From the NCBI GenBank assembly GCA_002482845.1, contig DLGT01000149.1:676-18424 (forward strand): DNA of 17,749 nucleotides, given 5' to 3'. A program made the translations under genes and the position numbers. The stretch is from Saprospiraceae bacterium UBA7687 (GTDB lineage: Bacteria; Bacteroidota; Bacteroidia; Chitinophagales; Saprospiraceae). The notes beneath the pieces were generated by a model that worked only from the letters and a program-made list of their open reading frames with translations, did not search any database and was not told the origin of the DNA. This document shows, one piece after another, positions 1-7,511 of the stretch (positions within the stretch are counted from its first letter, which is position 1; each line of letters starts with the position of its first letter).

Positions 1-109
1 GCTGCACACGATTGCTTATGTAGAGTGGGCTTCGCATTATTAAGGTAATTGTTTTTATGGATTTCCAAAACTTGTTTGGAAGTAACTTAAGAACCATTAA
101 AGTACTCAA

Positions 110-142
110 AGTGGTAGTATGGCTCTAAGACATGCTACCGCT
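110..142 (+). terminator. Terminator-like hairpin
   Basis: AGTGGTAGTATG (110-121) pairs with CATGCTACCGCT (131-142), giving a 12-bp stem with two G-T wobbles and a 9-base loop. The following sequence (ATATTTATCTT) is T-rich but not a clean T run. It could terminate a gene ending at the left edge of the window. An operator or structured RNA is possible instead. Confidence 0.4.
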
Positions 143-442
143 ATATTTATCTTCGGCTGATTCTATCCTTCACAATCAAACACAATCTATTATACTGATT
201 ATAAATAACTTATGAAGTTAAAAAAAAAACGGCACATATTTTAAAAATAAACACAAAATTATTTGACAATTAAATTAGAAAGATATATTTTTGTTTAACT
301 TTTAGTGGTGATAGAATTAAAGTGAATGAATTTATAGAAAGTTACACCATTAAAACTACAGCACCTGTTGAGAAATAAGTTGGGAGTTTTTTAAAATTAA
401 TTTACTCTGTTAATTTTATGAAACAAAATGAAAAGCTTTCAG

Positions 443-472
443 AAAAAGATGATTTGAAGAAATCAGTTTTTT
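443..472 (+). terminator. Weak intrinsic-terminator-like hairpin
   Basis: TGATTT (450-455) and AAATCA (460-465) form a 6-bp stem with a GAAG loop, followed by G and six T residues; an A tract lies on the 5' side. The stem is short and AT-rich, and no gene clearly ends just upstream, so termination is only a possibility. Confidence 0.3.
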
Positions 473-762
473 GTTTGTGAGTTTTGTTATCTTTCTTCGA
501 TTCCAGAAGAGATGATAGTACAAACCTACACTTATAAATACTTTTCCTTAAGCTAAATGTTTTTTAAAGTAATCAAGTAGATTGGTGATTCCTTTCTGCT
601 TGTAGTCATTGATATTATAACTTGGTAAAAGTATCTTGTTGTACTGTAGTTAAAAAGTATACGTGTTTTCGAAAGAACATGAATTTTAGAAAAAACAATT
701 ATTAACATTTTAAAATTATTAAATCAAAAAAAGTATATCAAAAACTAAACTTAAAGGAAGAG

Positions 763-888
763 CTGTCTCAGGAGACAGTGCCTTGCAGCTATTTATTTTA
801 TTACATTCCAAATCCATACAAATAAAAAAGAAGCCTACTTTGGCCCATTTCGTGAAAAATGGAGTAAGCTCCCGTACCGAAGATTCGG
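763..888. other. Cluster of short hairpins upstream of the lipoprotein gene
   Basis: Several perfect inverted repeats are packed here: CTGTCTC/GAGACAG (763-778, 2-base spacer), CCATTT/AAATGG (845-862), GGAG/CTCC (861-872, which overlaps the previous arm and would compete with it), and CCGAA/TTCGG (877-888). The patch is more GC-rich than its surroundings. It could be a structured leader or small RNA, or the remnant of an insertion-sequence end. No covariance evidence is available here. Confidence 0.35.
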
Positions 889-1015
889 AGAGACAAAGGT
901 AGGATTTCTTTTTTGAATTGAGTAAGGAAGTGGATAGGTATTTTGATGTCACATGGTGATATCAGTAGCAAATTTATTTAATTTTTATTTTTTACAGTTC
1001 AAAAAAATATTTAAC

Positions 1016-1909
1016 ATGAACAGATTAAAATTTTTATTAGCGGCTATTGTGGTCCTAATGGTCACTTTGGGGATTTATTCTTGCGCAAAAGAAGGTGCAG
1101 AAACAGTCAATTTAAATGAAAAGACTGATATTAGTACTGAAATTAAAGTAACAATTAAAAACTTTCCATCCAAACAAGAGGCACGAGCACTATTAGAAAG
1201 AAAAAGTGAAAACCCCAAAACTGGTGACATAAGATCAAATACCGCATCTAATTGTTTTCCGGCACCGGGGCCCAATACAAATTGTTCTACATTATTTAAT
1301 CAAACAGCTGTAGGTAACCTACCAGCGCAAACTTTCCCTGCGCCTGTCGGATTTAGACCTGCCTGCAATGATATGAAATTAACTTATGATGTAGAATACT
1401 GTTTTGATGTAAATACAAGTCAATGGACTTTTAACTTTTCAAATTTTTCTGCGGATATTGGAAATTGTCCCGCTTTACAAACATGGTTTAATGGACTATC
1501 CGCTGCAAACCAAGGGGATCAAATTGACATATGGGAATATCAGCTTTCATTTCCTCTACAACAAGCTTACATACAAGGCTTCTTTTTGGGTAGTGGACTT
1601 CCTTATGCACCATGTCCTGCACAAACAGTTAATGCAAATTTTGCAACTGAATTATGTTCCTACAGATGTTTGATACCTAGAGATGGATTTTTCCCTCCAA
1701 AACCTATTATAAGAAGGAATGTTTGTGGAGCGCAGTGTTGCATACGTTCACAACCAGGATGTATCAATATCTCAGGTTTTTACATAACAACAGGTTTGCC
1801 TACTTTCGTAACTGTCGGGCCATCTTGTCCAGAATTTAGTGATCCAAAATGTCCTCAAAATAGTATCCTATTGGATAAAAAGTGTGGTAAAATATGTGGT
1901 CCACGTTAG
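1016..1909 (+). CDS. Cysteine-rich secreted lipoprotein, function unknown
   Basis: I do not recognise this family. I start it at the ATG at 1016 (297 residues), not the in-frame ATG at 953, because 1016 begins a classic lipoprotein signal: MNR, a hydrophobic core of about 15 residues, then GIYSC, whose Cys is the likely lipidated residue. This predicts signal peptidase II processing and membrane anchoring. The mature part contains 16 further cysteines, several close together (CxxxC, CxxCC and CxxxC pairs in the last 90 residues), plus a middle segment rich in Phe, Trp and Tyr. This suggests a disulfide-stabilised extracytoplasmic domain. A strong hairpin terminator follows directly. It lies upstream of a T9SS cargo gene on the same strand, but functional linkage is unproven. 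Confidence 0.8.
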   Translation: MNRLKFLLAAIVVLMVTLGIYSCAKEGAETVNLNEKTDISTEIKVTIKNFPSKQEARALLERKSENPKTGDIRSNTASNCFPAPGPNTNCSTLFNQTAVGNLPAQTFPAPVGFRPACNDMKLTYDVEYCFDVNTSQWTFNFSNFSADIGNCPALQTWFNGLSAANQGDQIDIWEYQLSFPLQQAYIQGFFLGSGLPYAPCPAQTVNANFATELCSYRCLIPRDGFFPPKPIIRRNVCGAQCCIRSQPGCINISGFYITTGLPTFVTVGPSCPEFSDPKCPQNSILLDKKCGKICGPR

Positions 1910-1920
1910 TATATTAAGAA

Positions 1921-1978
1921 AAAGGTGACTAATGCTATAGATTTTCGGATTCTATTCACATTAGTTACCTATTTTTTC
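1921..1978 (+). terminator. Intrinsic terminator after the cysteine-rich lipoprotein gene
   Basis: GGTGACTAATG (1924-1934) pairs with CATTAGTTACC (1959-1969), 11 bp with one G-T wobble. A second inner stem, ATAGA (1937-1941) with TCTAT (1951-1955), extends it. The 3' side runs into TATTTTTTCATATTTTTT. It lies between the lipoprotein stop and the next start (2000), so it probably separates the two genes or lowers read-through. Confidence 0.75.
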
Positions 1979-1999
1979 ATATTTTTTAAATCATAAATT

Positions 2000-3577
2000 A
2001 TGAGATCAGTAATCATTCCCATCATTTGCTTTATTTCATTGCAAATCTATGCGCAGACATTCAGACCTATTGATTGGACATCTGAAAATGTCATTTGGAG
2101 TACTTACTCAATAGTTCCTGAAATCGAGACACAGGTACTTTATCCTAGGATGCGTTTTCACAATCATAATCTGCCCTTGATGGAAGATGGATATATCTAT
2201 AATGTAGCTAACATTTTTAGTGGCGATCAATATTATAATGGTTATTTTGTACAGAAAATTGACATGGAGACTGGCACCGAAGTTTGGCAAAATAGTAGGT
2301 TTTTTAAATTTGTAAACAATCCGAATCCTGATCGAGAATATGCTGCTAGTCCATACCTAAAGAACGGCAATTTGGCCTTTCATTTTTTCAAAGAGTTTGC
2401 GCCAAATAGATCTTTTCTGTGGTTGAGAGGTAGCTTAGGGAAAGCCGGCTACTATGTAAATAATGGTGAGCCAACCGACTATCAGCTCACAGACCCTACT
2501 GATTCAAAAAATAAAATTGTATTTACAGGAAAACCAGGTTTTTTTAGAGATGTATTTCTATTTGAAGAAGATAGTACCACCAATTATGTAGTTATCAATA
2601 GATTATGTCCAGTAAATTGTGAACAACTTAATCTTGCCTCCTATGTACTAAATAATGATGGTCATGCGATAGACAGTTCGATTAATGTCATAAATATGGG
2701 TCGGTTTATTGATAGAATCCAAACTTATATGATCTTAGAGAATAAACTCTTAGTAGTGGTGCAGTGTCCCGCTACCATTGAGGGAGAAAAAGATATAGTG
2801 AGGATAATGGTAACAGATTATGATATGAATATCGAAAGTGATATTGACATAGCAGATAAATTGCCGCCACGTAAAAAATTGAGCAATTTAAGTCTAGATA
2901 TAAGTGCATTAGCTGGAGATAAGTTCAATCTTCACGCCCAATATATTGATTCAAATTTAGTTATATATAATTTTGATATCAAAGGAAATTTACTAGAAGA
3001 AATAAGTCTTTCTCTTTCCAACAGTACATTAAGAAGTCTTCCAATGCAAAGTGATAAAGGTAGCATAGTATGTATCAGCGAACAAAAACCCGAACAGACA
3101 TCTTTTAAAATCTTCCAATCTGATGGTGAAGGAAATTTAACTTTGAAAGAAGAACTAAAATCGGCTGACCCAACTGATTCTTATGGAATTAGTAGTTTAT
3201 TTTGGACACCAGACAAAAATTTACTTTTGCACATCAGCCAAATAGATATAAATCAATTAAATGAATTTACAAGAATGGATTGGCTCTCCAATGTCCTAAT
3301 TGATACTCGAAAGCTAGGCATTATTTCATCTACATCAGAACAAGGTGAGACTTTAATTCCTATCATTTATCCAAATCCTACAACAGATTATATCACACTG
3401 CCAGAATTAAAGAATAATATGAAAGTGTTAATATACTCAATGGATGGTAAACAACTCTTAAATTCAAACATTATAAACAATAATCAAATTGACGTCTCGT
3501 CATTACCTAACGGAGTTTACCATTTAAAAGTGAGTAACAGTAATTTTACACATAAATATAAATTTGTAAAACATTAA
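2000..3577 (+). CDS. Secreted protein with type IX secretion C-terminal sorting domain
   Basis: A 525-residue protein starting with a signal peptide (MRSVIIPIICFISLQIYAQ, cleavage probably after the Ala-Gln region). The last 70 or so residues have the hallmarks of the T9SS type A sorting domain: YPNPTTDYITL (about 457-467), then IYSMDGKQLL, then LPNGVYHLKV near the end, and a basic C-terminus. In this family the domain directs export across the outer membrane and is removed. The middle lacks a recognised catalytic motif. Segments such as YFVQKIDMETGTEVW near residue 90 resemble PQQ-type beta-propeller blades, so a propeller fold is plausible but inferred. No promoter is obvious between the preceding terminator and this start. 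Confidence 0.85.
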   Translation: MRSVIIPIICFISLQIYAQTFRPIDWTSENVIWSTYSIVPEIETQVLYPRMRFHNHNLPLMEDGYIYNVANIFSGDQYYNGYFVQKIDMETGTEVWQNSRFFKFVNNPNPDREYAASPYLKNGNLAFHFFKEFAPNRSFLWLRGSLGKAGYYVNNGEPTDYQLTDPTDSKNKIVFTGKPGFFRDVFLFEEDSTTNYVVINRLCPVNCEQLNLASYVLNNDGHAIDSSINVINMGRFIDRIQTYMILENKLLVVVQCPATIEGEKDIVRIMVTDYDMNIESDIDIADKLPPRKKLSNLSLDISALAGDKFNLHAQYIDSNLVIYNFDIKGNLLEEISLSLSNSTLRSLPMQSDKGSIVCISEQKPEQTSFKIFQSDGEGNLTLKEELKSADPTDSYGISSLFWTPDKNLLLHISQIDINQLNEFTRMDWLSNVLIDTRKLGIISSTSEQGETLIPIIYPNPTTDYITLPELKNNMKVLIYSMDGKQLLNSNIINNNQIDVSSLPNGVYHLKVSNSNFTHKYKFVKH

Positions 3578-4037
3578 TACAGAATGATTGGCTCTACTTA
3601 AGGATATGAAGAAAACAAAAATAAATTTAGATAGAGTTAGCCCGAGGTAGATTAGAGTGTAGGAATGTGTGCTTTAAAATAATCTGAAAATTATGTAAAA
3701 GTTGCAACGACTTGATTTCATCTTTAAAACTCTAATTTTTTGTTAAATTGAGAATGTAGATACAGTAACAAAGTTTTAAAAATTGCAAAAAAATTAAATA
3801 TTAGTGATTAGATTCATTCTTAAATTTTAAAAGTATATTTTGTATTTCAATTCAATTTGGTATAAGCAGGTTTTATTTGGAATTTATCTCTATTAAGCTT
3901 ACATGCTTAAAAATGAATAAATTTGTTGTCGCCAACGTTTTCGCTTTTAAATACGTCATTAATGTGAGAAACATTATGGGCAGAATAATGAAATCTTTAC
4001 CTTCTTATTATAGTTTATTAACTAAAAAAATCCAAAT
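3578..4037. other. AT-rich intergenic stretch, 460 bp
   Basis: No gene-sized ORF is present. It holds a 14-codon ORF at 3606-3650 (MKKTKINLDRVSPR), a small dyad TTAAGC/GCTTAA at 3893-3910, and a TAAATTTG box at 3918-3925 that may serve the downstream lipoprotein gene. No intrinsic terminator was seen for the preceding gene. Confidence 0.6.
3918..3925 (+). promoter_or_regulatory. Candidate -7 box for the small lipoprotein gene
   Basis: TAAATTTG fits the Bacteroidota -7 consensus TAnnTTTG exactly. No good TTTG -33 element sits 19-21 bases upstream; the dyad TTAAGCTTACATGCTTAA (3893-3910) occupies that place. The implied 5' leader would be about 105 bases. Confidence 0.3.
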
Positions 4038-4574
4038 ATGAAAATCTTATTCATTCCTTTTATTCTATTTTTGGCTTCCTGTTGTAAAGAAGAAAAAACA
4101 AGCGATACAAATATCAATTGTATCAATATGGAAGTTAACCCAAACTTCACTACCGAAGCTTTTAAAGATGGATACACCATACAGTTTCCAAGTGAGTACA
4201 CTGGAGATGGATTACTAAAAGACGAAAGTGTTACTTTTGAAAAAAGATCGGGATCCGATTTATATTTTAGTTATCTCTATTCTTCTCCTATAGATGGTTT
4301 GATTTTTTTTGGACAAAAACTTTCAAATCCAATTCCTGACAAACTAGAAAGCCCATTTCAATCATTGACCGAAAATCTAGCTTTAAAAAAAGAGTTTTGC
4401 CTTAATGACGAGATTGAAGCCATATTCTATTATAACCTAGATGTAAATACCACATCTTATGGTAAACTCTACATGAAACATAATGATTGGTATTATGAAG
4501 CACTTAATGTAACATTCCGAGCTGAACTTTTAGATGAGGTAGAAGCTGTTATTAAAACGATCAGAAAGGAATGA
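4038..4574 (+). CDS. Small lipoprotein, function unknown
   Basis: A 178-residue protein with a short lipoprotein signal: MKILFIPFILFLASCC, lipobox LASC, lipidated Cys15 likely. The mature part has two more cysteines (in NINCINM and KEFCLND). It alternates aromatic and polar strands (GYTIQFPSEY, DLYFSYLYSS, AIFYYNLDV, NDWYYEALNVTF) and ends in a charged helix (LLDEVEAVIKTIRKE). The opening GYxIQFPxEY, the strand-rich middle and the closing helix recall PsbP/Mog1-like small domains, but this is impressionistic. The gene stands alone on the plus strand, convergent with the proline dehydrogenase gene. It is probably membrane-anchored and extracytoplasmic. Confidence 0.75.
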   Translation: MKILFIPFILFLASCCKEEKTSDTNINCINMEVNPNFTTEAFKDGYTIQFPSEYTGDGLLKDESVTFEKRSGSDLYFSYLYSSPIDGLIFFGQKLSNPIPDKLESPFQSLTENLALKKEFCLNDEIEAIFYYNLDVNTTSYGKLYMKHNDWYYEALNVTFRAELLDEVEAVIKTIRKE

Positions 4575-4587
4575 AGACAATTATAAA

Positions 4588-4628
4588 GCAAATCAACCAA
4601 ATCAACAGTTAAAGCAAATTAGCAAATC
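4588..4628. repeat. Short repeat array of GCAAATC/CAAATCAAC words
   Basis: GCAAATCAAC, CCAAATCAAC and GCAAATTAGCAAATC follow one another with a short interruption between convergent genes. The words GCAAATCAAC and TTAGCAAATC recur at 15007-15019, between trpG and trpD. It looks like a dispersed, low-complexity intergenic repeat; function unknown. Confidence 0.5.
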
Positions 4629-4656
4629 TTACACCTTTACAAATACAACGTTTTCA

Positions 4657-5847
4657 TCACATTCCTCTACGCTTCATCTCCTTATCCACCAAGGTCAACT
4701 CTCTGCTCATCTCACCTGTGACAGATGCATTTTCTTCTGTCCTTCTGATCAGATACGGGATGACATCTTTGATAGGTCCATAAACTACGTACTTTGCGGC
4801 GTTGTATCCTGCATTGGCCAGGTTAAATGTGATATTATCACTCATGCCATATAACTGACAGAAATTGATGTGTGGGTGATTCCTATCTATACCTTGCTCA
4901 TGAAGCAGCTGAGCTTGGAGCATATTGCTTTCAGCATTATGAGATGCACAGCATGACGATATAGTGGTATGATTATCAATGCAATATCTGATCGCTGCAT
5001 TATAATCCCCATCAGTAGCTGCCTTATCTTTTTGGATAGGTGATGGATAACCAATCTCTTCTGCTCTTGCTCTTTCTTTGTCCATGTAGGCACCGCGTAC
5101 AAGCTTAGCACCGAATAGTACTCCCTTGGCTATACACCTTTGGTGGTCTCTCTTCAGATGCTCAAATTTGTAGGAGATGTACATCTGATAAGTGTTATAA
5201 ACAATGACTTTTTCTTTGTTGTATCGTTCCATCATCTGCATGACGAGCTCGTCTATCGGATCTTGTATCCAACTTTCTTCTGCATCTATAAATACACTTA
5301 CACTTAGTTCGGCTGCACGCTCGCATATCTCTTCTACCCTTTCTACTAGATGTTGGTATTTTCTTTTTTCACCTTCATTGAGTTCGTCCCCTTTATGGAG
5401 TTTTTCGAGAATAACATTATCTACCAATCCTGTAATTTTGGTACTTACGACAGGTACAGAATTATTGGAAGCTGCCATTTCAATGGCTTTTAAGGTTTCT
5501 TGAGTCACTGAGTCGAGATCATCTTCATCACTTTTGCCTTCTGCACCATAGTCAAGAATGGTCAAAGTATCGTATTCATATAGTTTATCGATCGTTTTCT
5601 GACAATCTAATAGGTTCTCACCACCACAAAACTGAGGGAAAATAGTATTTCTTACTACCAATTCGGTAAAAGGCATTTTAAATCTTATGGCAAACAAACC
5701 TATTTTTGAACCAATTTTTACCAAGTTTTGATTATTCATCATCTTGAATAACCATGCAGTTTTTTTGAGTTCTTTATCTGATTTATTACTAAATGCTATC
5801 TCTGTATCAGAAAAATCGAGATTGTGATAAGGTTCGGGCTCTGTCAT
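4657..5847 (-). CDS. Proline dehydrogenase
   Basis: FAD-dependent proline dehydrogenase (396 residues), oxidising L-proline to 1-pyrroline-5-carboxylate, the first step of proline catabolism. It is the stand-alone Bacteroidota form, without the P5C dehydrogenase half of fused PutA. Family motifs are in order: ILDYGAEGK (about 97-105), VFIDAEESW (185-193), KLVRGAYMDKER (248-259), CASHN (300-304) and YLIRRTEEN (365-373). The YLIRRxxEN segment is the substrate-contacting helix of the PRODH barrel, and the conserved Arg and Glu are present. The start lies 4 bases after the aroE stop, so the two are probably translated from one transcript. They have no obvious metabolic link. Confidence 0.93.
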   Translation of the reverse strand: MTEPEPYHNLDFSDTEIAFSNKSDKELKKTAWLFKMMNNQNLVKIGSKIGLFAIRFKMPFTELVVRNTIFPQFCGGENLLDCQKTIDKLYEYDTLTILDYGAEGKSDEDDLDSVTQETLKAIEMAASNNSVPVVSTKITGLVDNVILEKLHKGDELNEGEKRKYQHLVERVEEICERAAELSVSVFIDAEESWIQDPIDELVMQMMERYNKEKVIVYNTYQMYISYKFEHLKRDHQRCIAKGVLFGAKLVRGAYMDKERARAEEIGYPSPIQKDKAATDGDYNAAIRYCIDNHTTISSCCASHNAESNMLQAQLLHEQGIDRNHPHINFCQLYGMSDNITFNLANAGYNAAKYVVYGPIKDVIPYLIRRTEENASVTGEMSRELTLVDKEMKRRGM

Positions 5848-5851
5848 ATTT

Positions 5852-6586
5852 TTACGTTTCCGGTTGGTTCCAAATGTCCCAAGCTTTCTCTGCTTGGAGG
5901 ATTAGCATATCGTATCCGTTCTTTATTTTACATCCTCTTGCTAATCCTTCGGTCAAAAATATGGTTTTTTCAGGATTATACACAAGGTCATACAGAAAAT
6001 ATTTTTCATTCAGCCATTCATAAGGTATTTCTGGGGCACTTTTTACATCAGGAGACATACCTAGTGGCGTAGTATTGATAATCAAATGGTGATGCTGCAT
6101 CATATCTTTGTCAATCTCATTGTATCTAACATCTCCTTTTGATCTACTCACTAATTTATAAGGAATAGCTAGTTTTCCTAATACAAAACACACGGCTTTA
6201 GCAGCACCTCCTGCACCCAGCACTAAAGCCCCATCTATATTTTCTGGGGATTGTATCAGATCAAGTAATGATATTTCAAATCCATAGGCATCAGTATTGT
6301 AACCTATGGACCTTCCATTTATGAATTTGATGGTATTGACTGCACCTATTTTTTGAGCAGCTAGGTCTATCTCATCCAAAAACGGTATGATGCTTTGTTT
6401 GTGTGGAATAGTGACATTCATACCTTCAAAAGCTTTTGTCTCTGTCAATGCACAAAACTCAGAAATATCTTCCAATGGACATTTATCATAAAATGCATCA
6501 AGACCTTTTTCTTTAAACTTATTATTAAAATAGCTCGGTGAAAACGTGTGCGTGAGTGGATAACCTATGATACCAAAATTCTTCAT
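5852..6586 (-). CDS. aroE: Shikimate dehydrogenase
   Basis: NADP-dependent shikimate dehydrogenase (244 residues), reducing 3-dehydroshikimate to shikimate in the chorismate pathway that feeds tryptophan synthesis. Visible motifs: FSPSYFNNKF (15-24; SxS shikimate-binding site), NVTIPHK (57-63; Lys63 is the catalytic lysine), GAVNT (81-85), YNTDAYGF (96-103; catalytic Asp99), the nucleotide-binding loop LGAGGAAKA (123-131), NTTPLGM (171-177) and NGYDMLILQA (223-232). It is shorter than the E. coli enzyme (272), as is usual in Bacteroidota. It is the first gene of a two-gene unit with proline dehydrogenase. A single palindromic repeat arm lies about 60 bases upstream. Confidence 0.95.
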   Translation of the reverse strand: MKNFGIIGYPLTHTFSPSYFNNKFKEKGLDAFYDKCPLEDISEFCALTETKAFEGMNVTIPHKQSIIPFLDEIDLAAQKIGAVNTIKFINGRSIGYNTDAYGFEISLLDLIQSPENIDGALVLGAGGAAKAVCFVLGKLAIPYKLVSRSKGDVRYNEIDKDMMQHHHLIINTTPLGMSPDVKSAPEIPYEWLNEKYFLYDLVYNPEKTIFLTEGLARGCKIKNGYDMLILQAEKAWDIWNQPET

Positions 6587-6646
6587 GCTTTTGTATAATA
6601 TTTGGGGATCTCTTATTTCCGTTCAATGGTTATAAAATTACTTTTG

Positions 6647-6668
6647 TCTCCCTTTAGGGAAGGGGTAA
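6647..6668. repeat. Single arm of the CCCTTTAGGG palindromic repeat
   Basis: TCTCCCTTTAGGG followed by AAGGGGTAA matches the left arm found three times in the trpF tandem repeat (TCTCCCCTTTAGGGG then a G-rich stretch and GGTAAT). Here it stands alone in the 270-bp gap between acpH and aroE. It suggests a dispersed REP-like family in this genome. Nothing else was recognised in the gap. Confidence 0.6.
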
Positions 6669-6856
6669 AACAAAAGCAATTTTTATGAAAGTGCAATTTG
6701 GGAAAACAAACTAAAATATTTAAATATCCTAAAACCATATCTCAAAAAGCATGATAAACTATTAAATAACAAGGACTTTTTGAACCCGTTCTAAAAATTA
6801 TCTTCAATAAACAATATGCTTCTTCGTACATGCTTCTTTTATTTTAAAAATACATT

Positions 6857-7441
6857 TTAATTACAATCACAATATTCTTGCACATGAAGCATGATATCTG
6901 GAAAAAAGTCGTGGAACAATTGATTTAAAGAATCAAAATTGTCAAACATGGCTTCATGTCCACTTTCAAAATTATTATCAAATTTCGCTCGTCTTTTTAC
7001 CCTTTGGAAAGTAGTGATAAGTCTTTCTTCCGTAGCACAACTCAACAGAAAATCATCTGCAATCATTCGTGGCAACATCTCTTGAAGTTTGGCGGGATAA
7101 TGATGAGCATTTGATTGTAAAGTCCTATAAGTTGAAACTGTAAACTCTTTTAGATGATGTGTAGAATATTTGTTCCACTCTTGGGTTAATATGTAATCAA
7201 ATAAAATGTCTATAGTGACAGGAGCATATTTCCCTTGTGAAGGTCGTATCAGCTTGATTGCTTCTTTTACTGCTTGATGATTATCTGTGAAATGATCTAT
7301 GCTTTTGTGCAAATTAATACCTTCCAAAATCTGTGAATTCAATCCTTTTTTGTCCGAGTTGTTTATAAAATCTGCCATAAAATTGCCCACCAAAAGATTG
7401 GAATCTTTGCAAGACAACAGCATATGCGCAAGAAAATTCAT
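6857..7441 (-). CDS. acpH: Acyl carrier protein phosphodiesterase
   Basis: A 194-residue member of the AcpH (DUF479) family, which removes the 4'-phosphopantetheine group from holo-acyl carrier protein. Length matches E. coli AcpH (193). The family pattern is clear: MNFLAHMLLS at the N-terminus, GNFMADFI (19-26; conserved Asp24), GINLHKSIDHFTD (41-53), APVTIDILFDYIL (73-85; conserved Asp78 and Asp82) and, near the C-terminus, HDFFPDIMLHVQEY. It is all-helical and related to HD-type hydrolases, with acidic and His residues suited to metal binding. It follows smc on the same strand by about 70 bases with no terminator seen, so read-through from smc is possible. No physiological link to smc is implied. 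Confidence 0.88.
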   Translation of the reverse strand: MNFLAHMLLSCKDSNLLVGNFMADFINNSDKKGLNSQILEGINLHKSIDHFTDNHQAVKEAIKLIRPSQGKYAPVTIDILFDYILTQEWNKYSTHHLKEFTVSTYRTLQSNAHHYPAKLQEMLPRMIADDFLLSCATEERLITTFQRVKRRAKFDNNFESGHEAMFDNFDSLNQLFHDFFPDIMLHVQEYCDCN

Positions 7442-7511
7442 ATTTGATTTTGAAAAACTATAATAGATTATATCAATATCTTAAACACTACAAGTATGTG
7501 AACAAAATATT

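Larger units (their letters stand above)
1..1015. other. Long stretch with no convincing gene
   Basis: No ORF in this kilobase resembles a known protein. The first bases may be the tail of a gene lying outside the window: one frame stops at 41-43 and another at 46-48, and I cannot choose between them. The rest is AT-rich and contains a terminator-like hairpin near 110-142, a small hairpin with a T run near 450-472, a 20-codon ORF at 418-480 without recognisable features, and a cluster of hairpins at 763-888. A minus-strand ORF at 719-952 shows no protein signature. The stretch may be decayed sequence or long untranslated DNA. Confidence 0.6.

Noticed and set aside
1..48. Tail of a gene entering from the left edge
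   Set aside because: Two frames stop within 48 bases and both are too short to identify, so it is mentioned only in the region entry.
418..480. 20-codon ORF MKQNEKLSEKDDLKKSVFCL
   Set aside because: No family, no clear promoter, and its end overlaps a hairpin; too short to support.
719..952. Minus-strand 77-codon ORF
   Set aside because: No signal, domain or compositional sign of coding; it overlaps the hairpin cluster and other frames there are similarly open.
953..1015. Upstream ATG extending the cysteine-rich lipoprotein by 21 residues
   Set aside because: The extension precedes a textbook lipoprotein signal starting at 1016, so the inner ATG is preferred.
3606..3650. 14-codon ORF MKKTKINLDRVSPR resembling the start of a Bacteroidota peptide-modification leader
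   Set aside because: It stops too early, no core peptide follows in frame and no modification genes are nearby; a frameshifted continuation (GRLECRNVCFKII) is probably chance.
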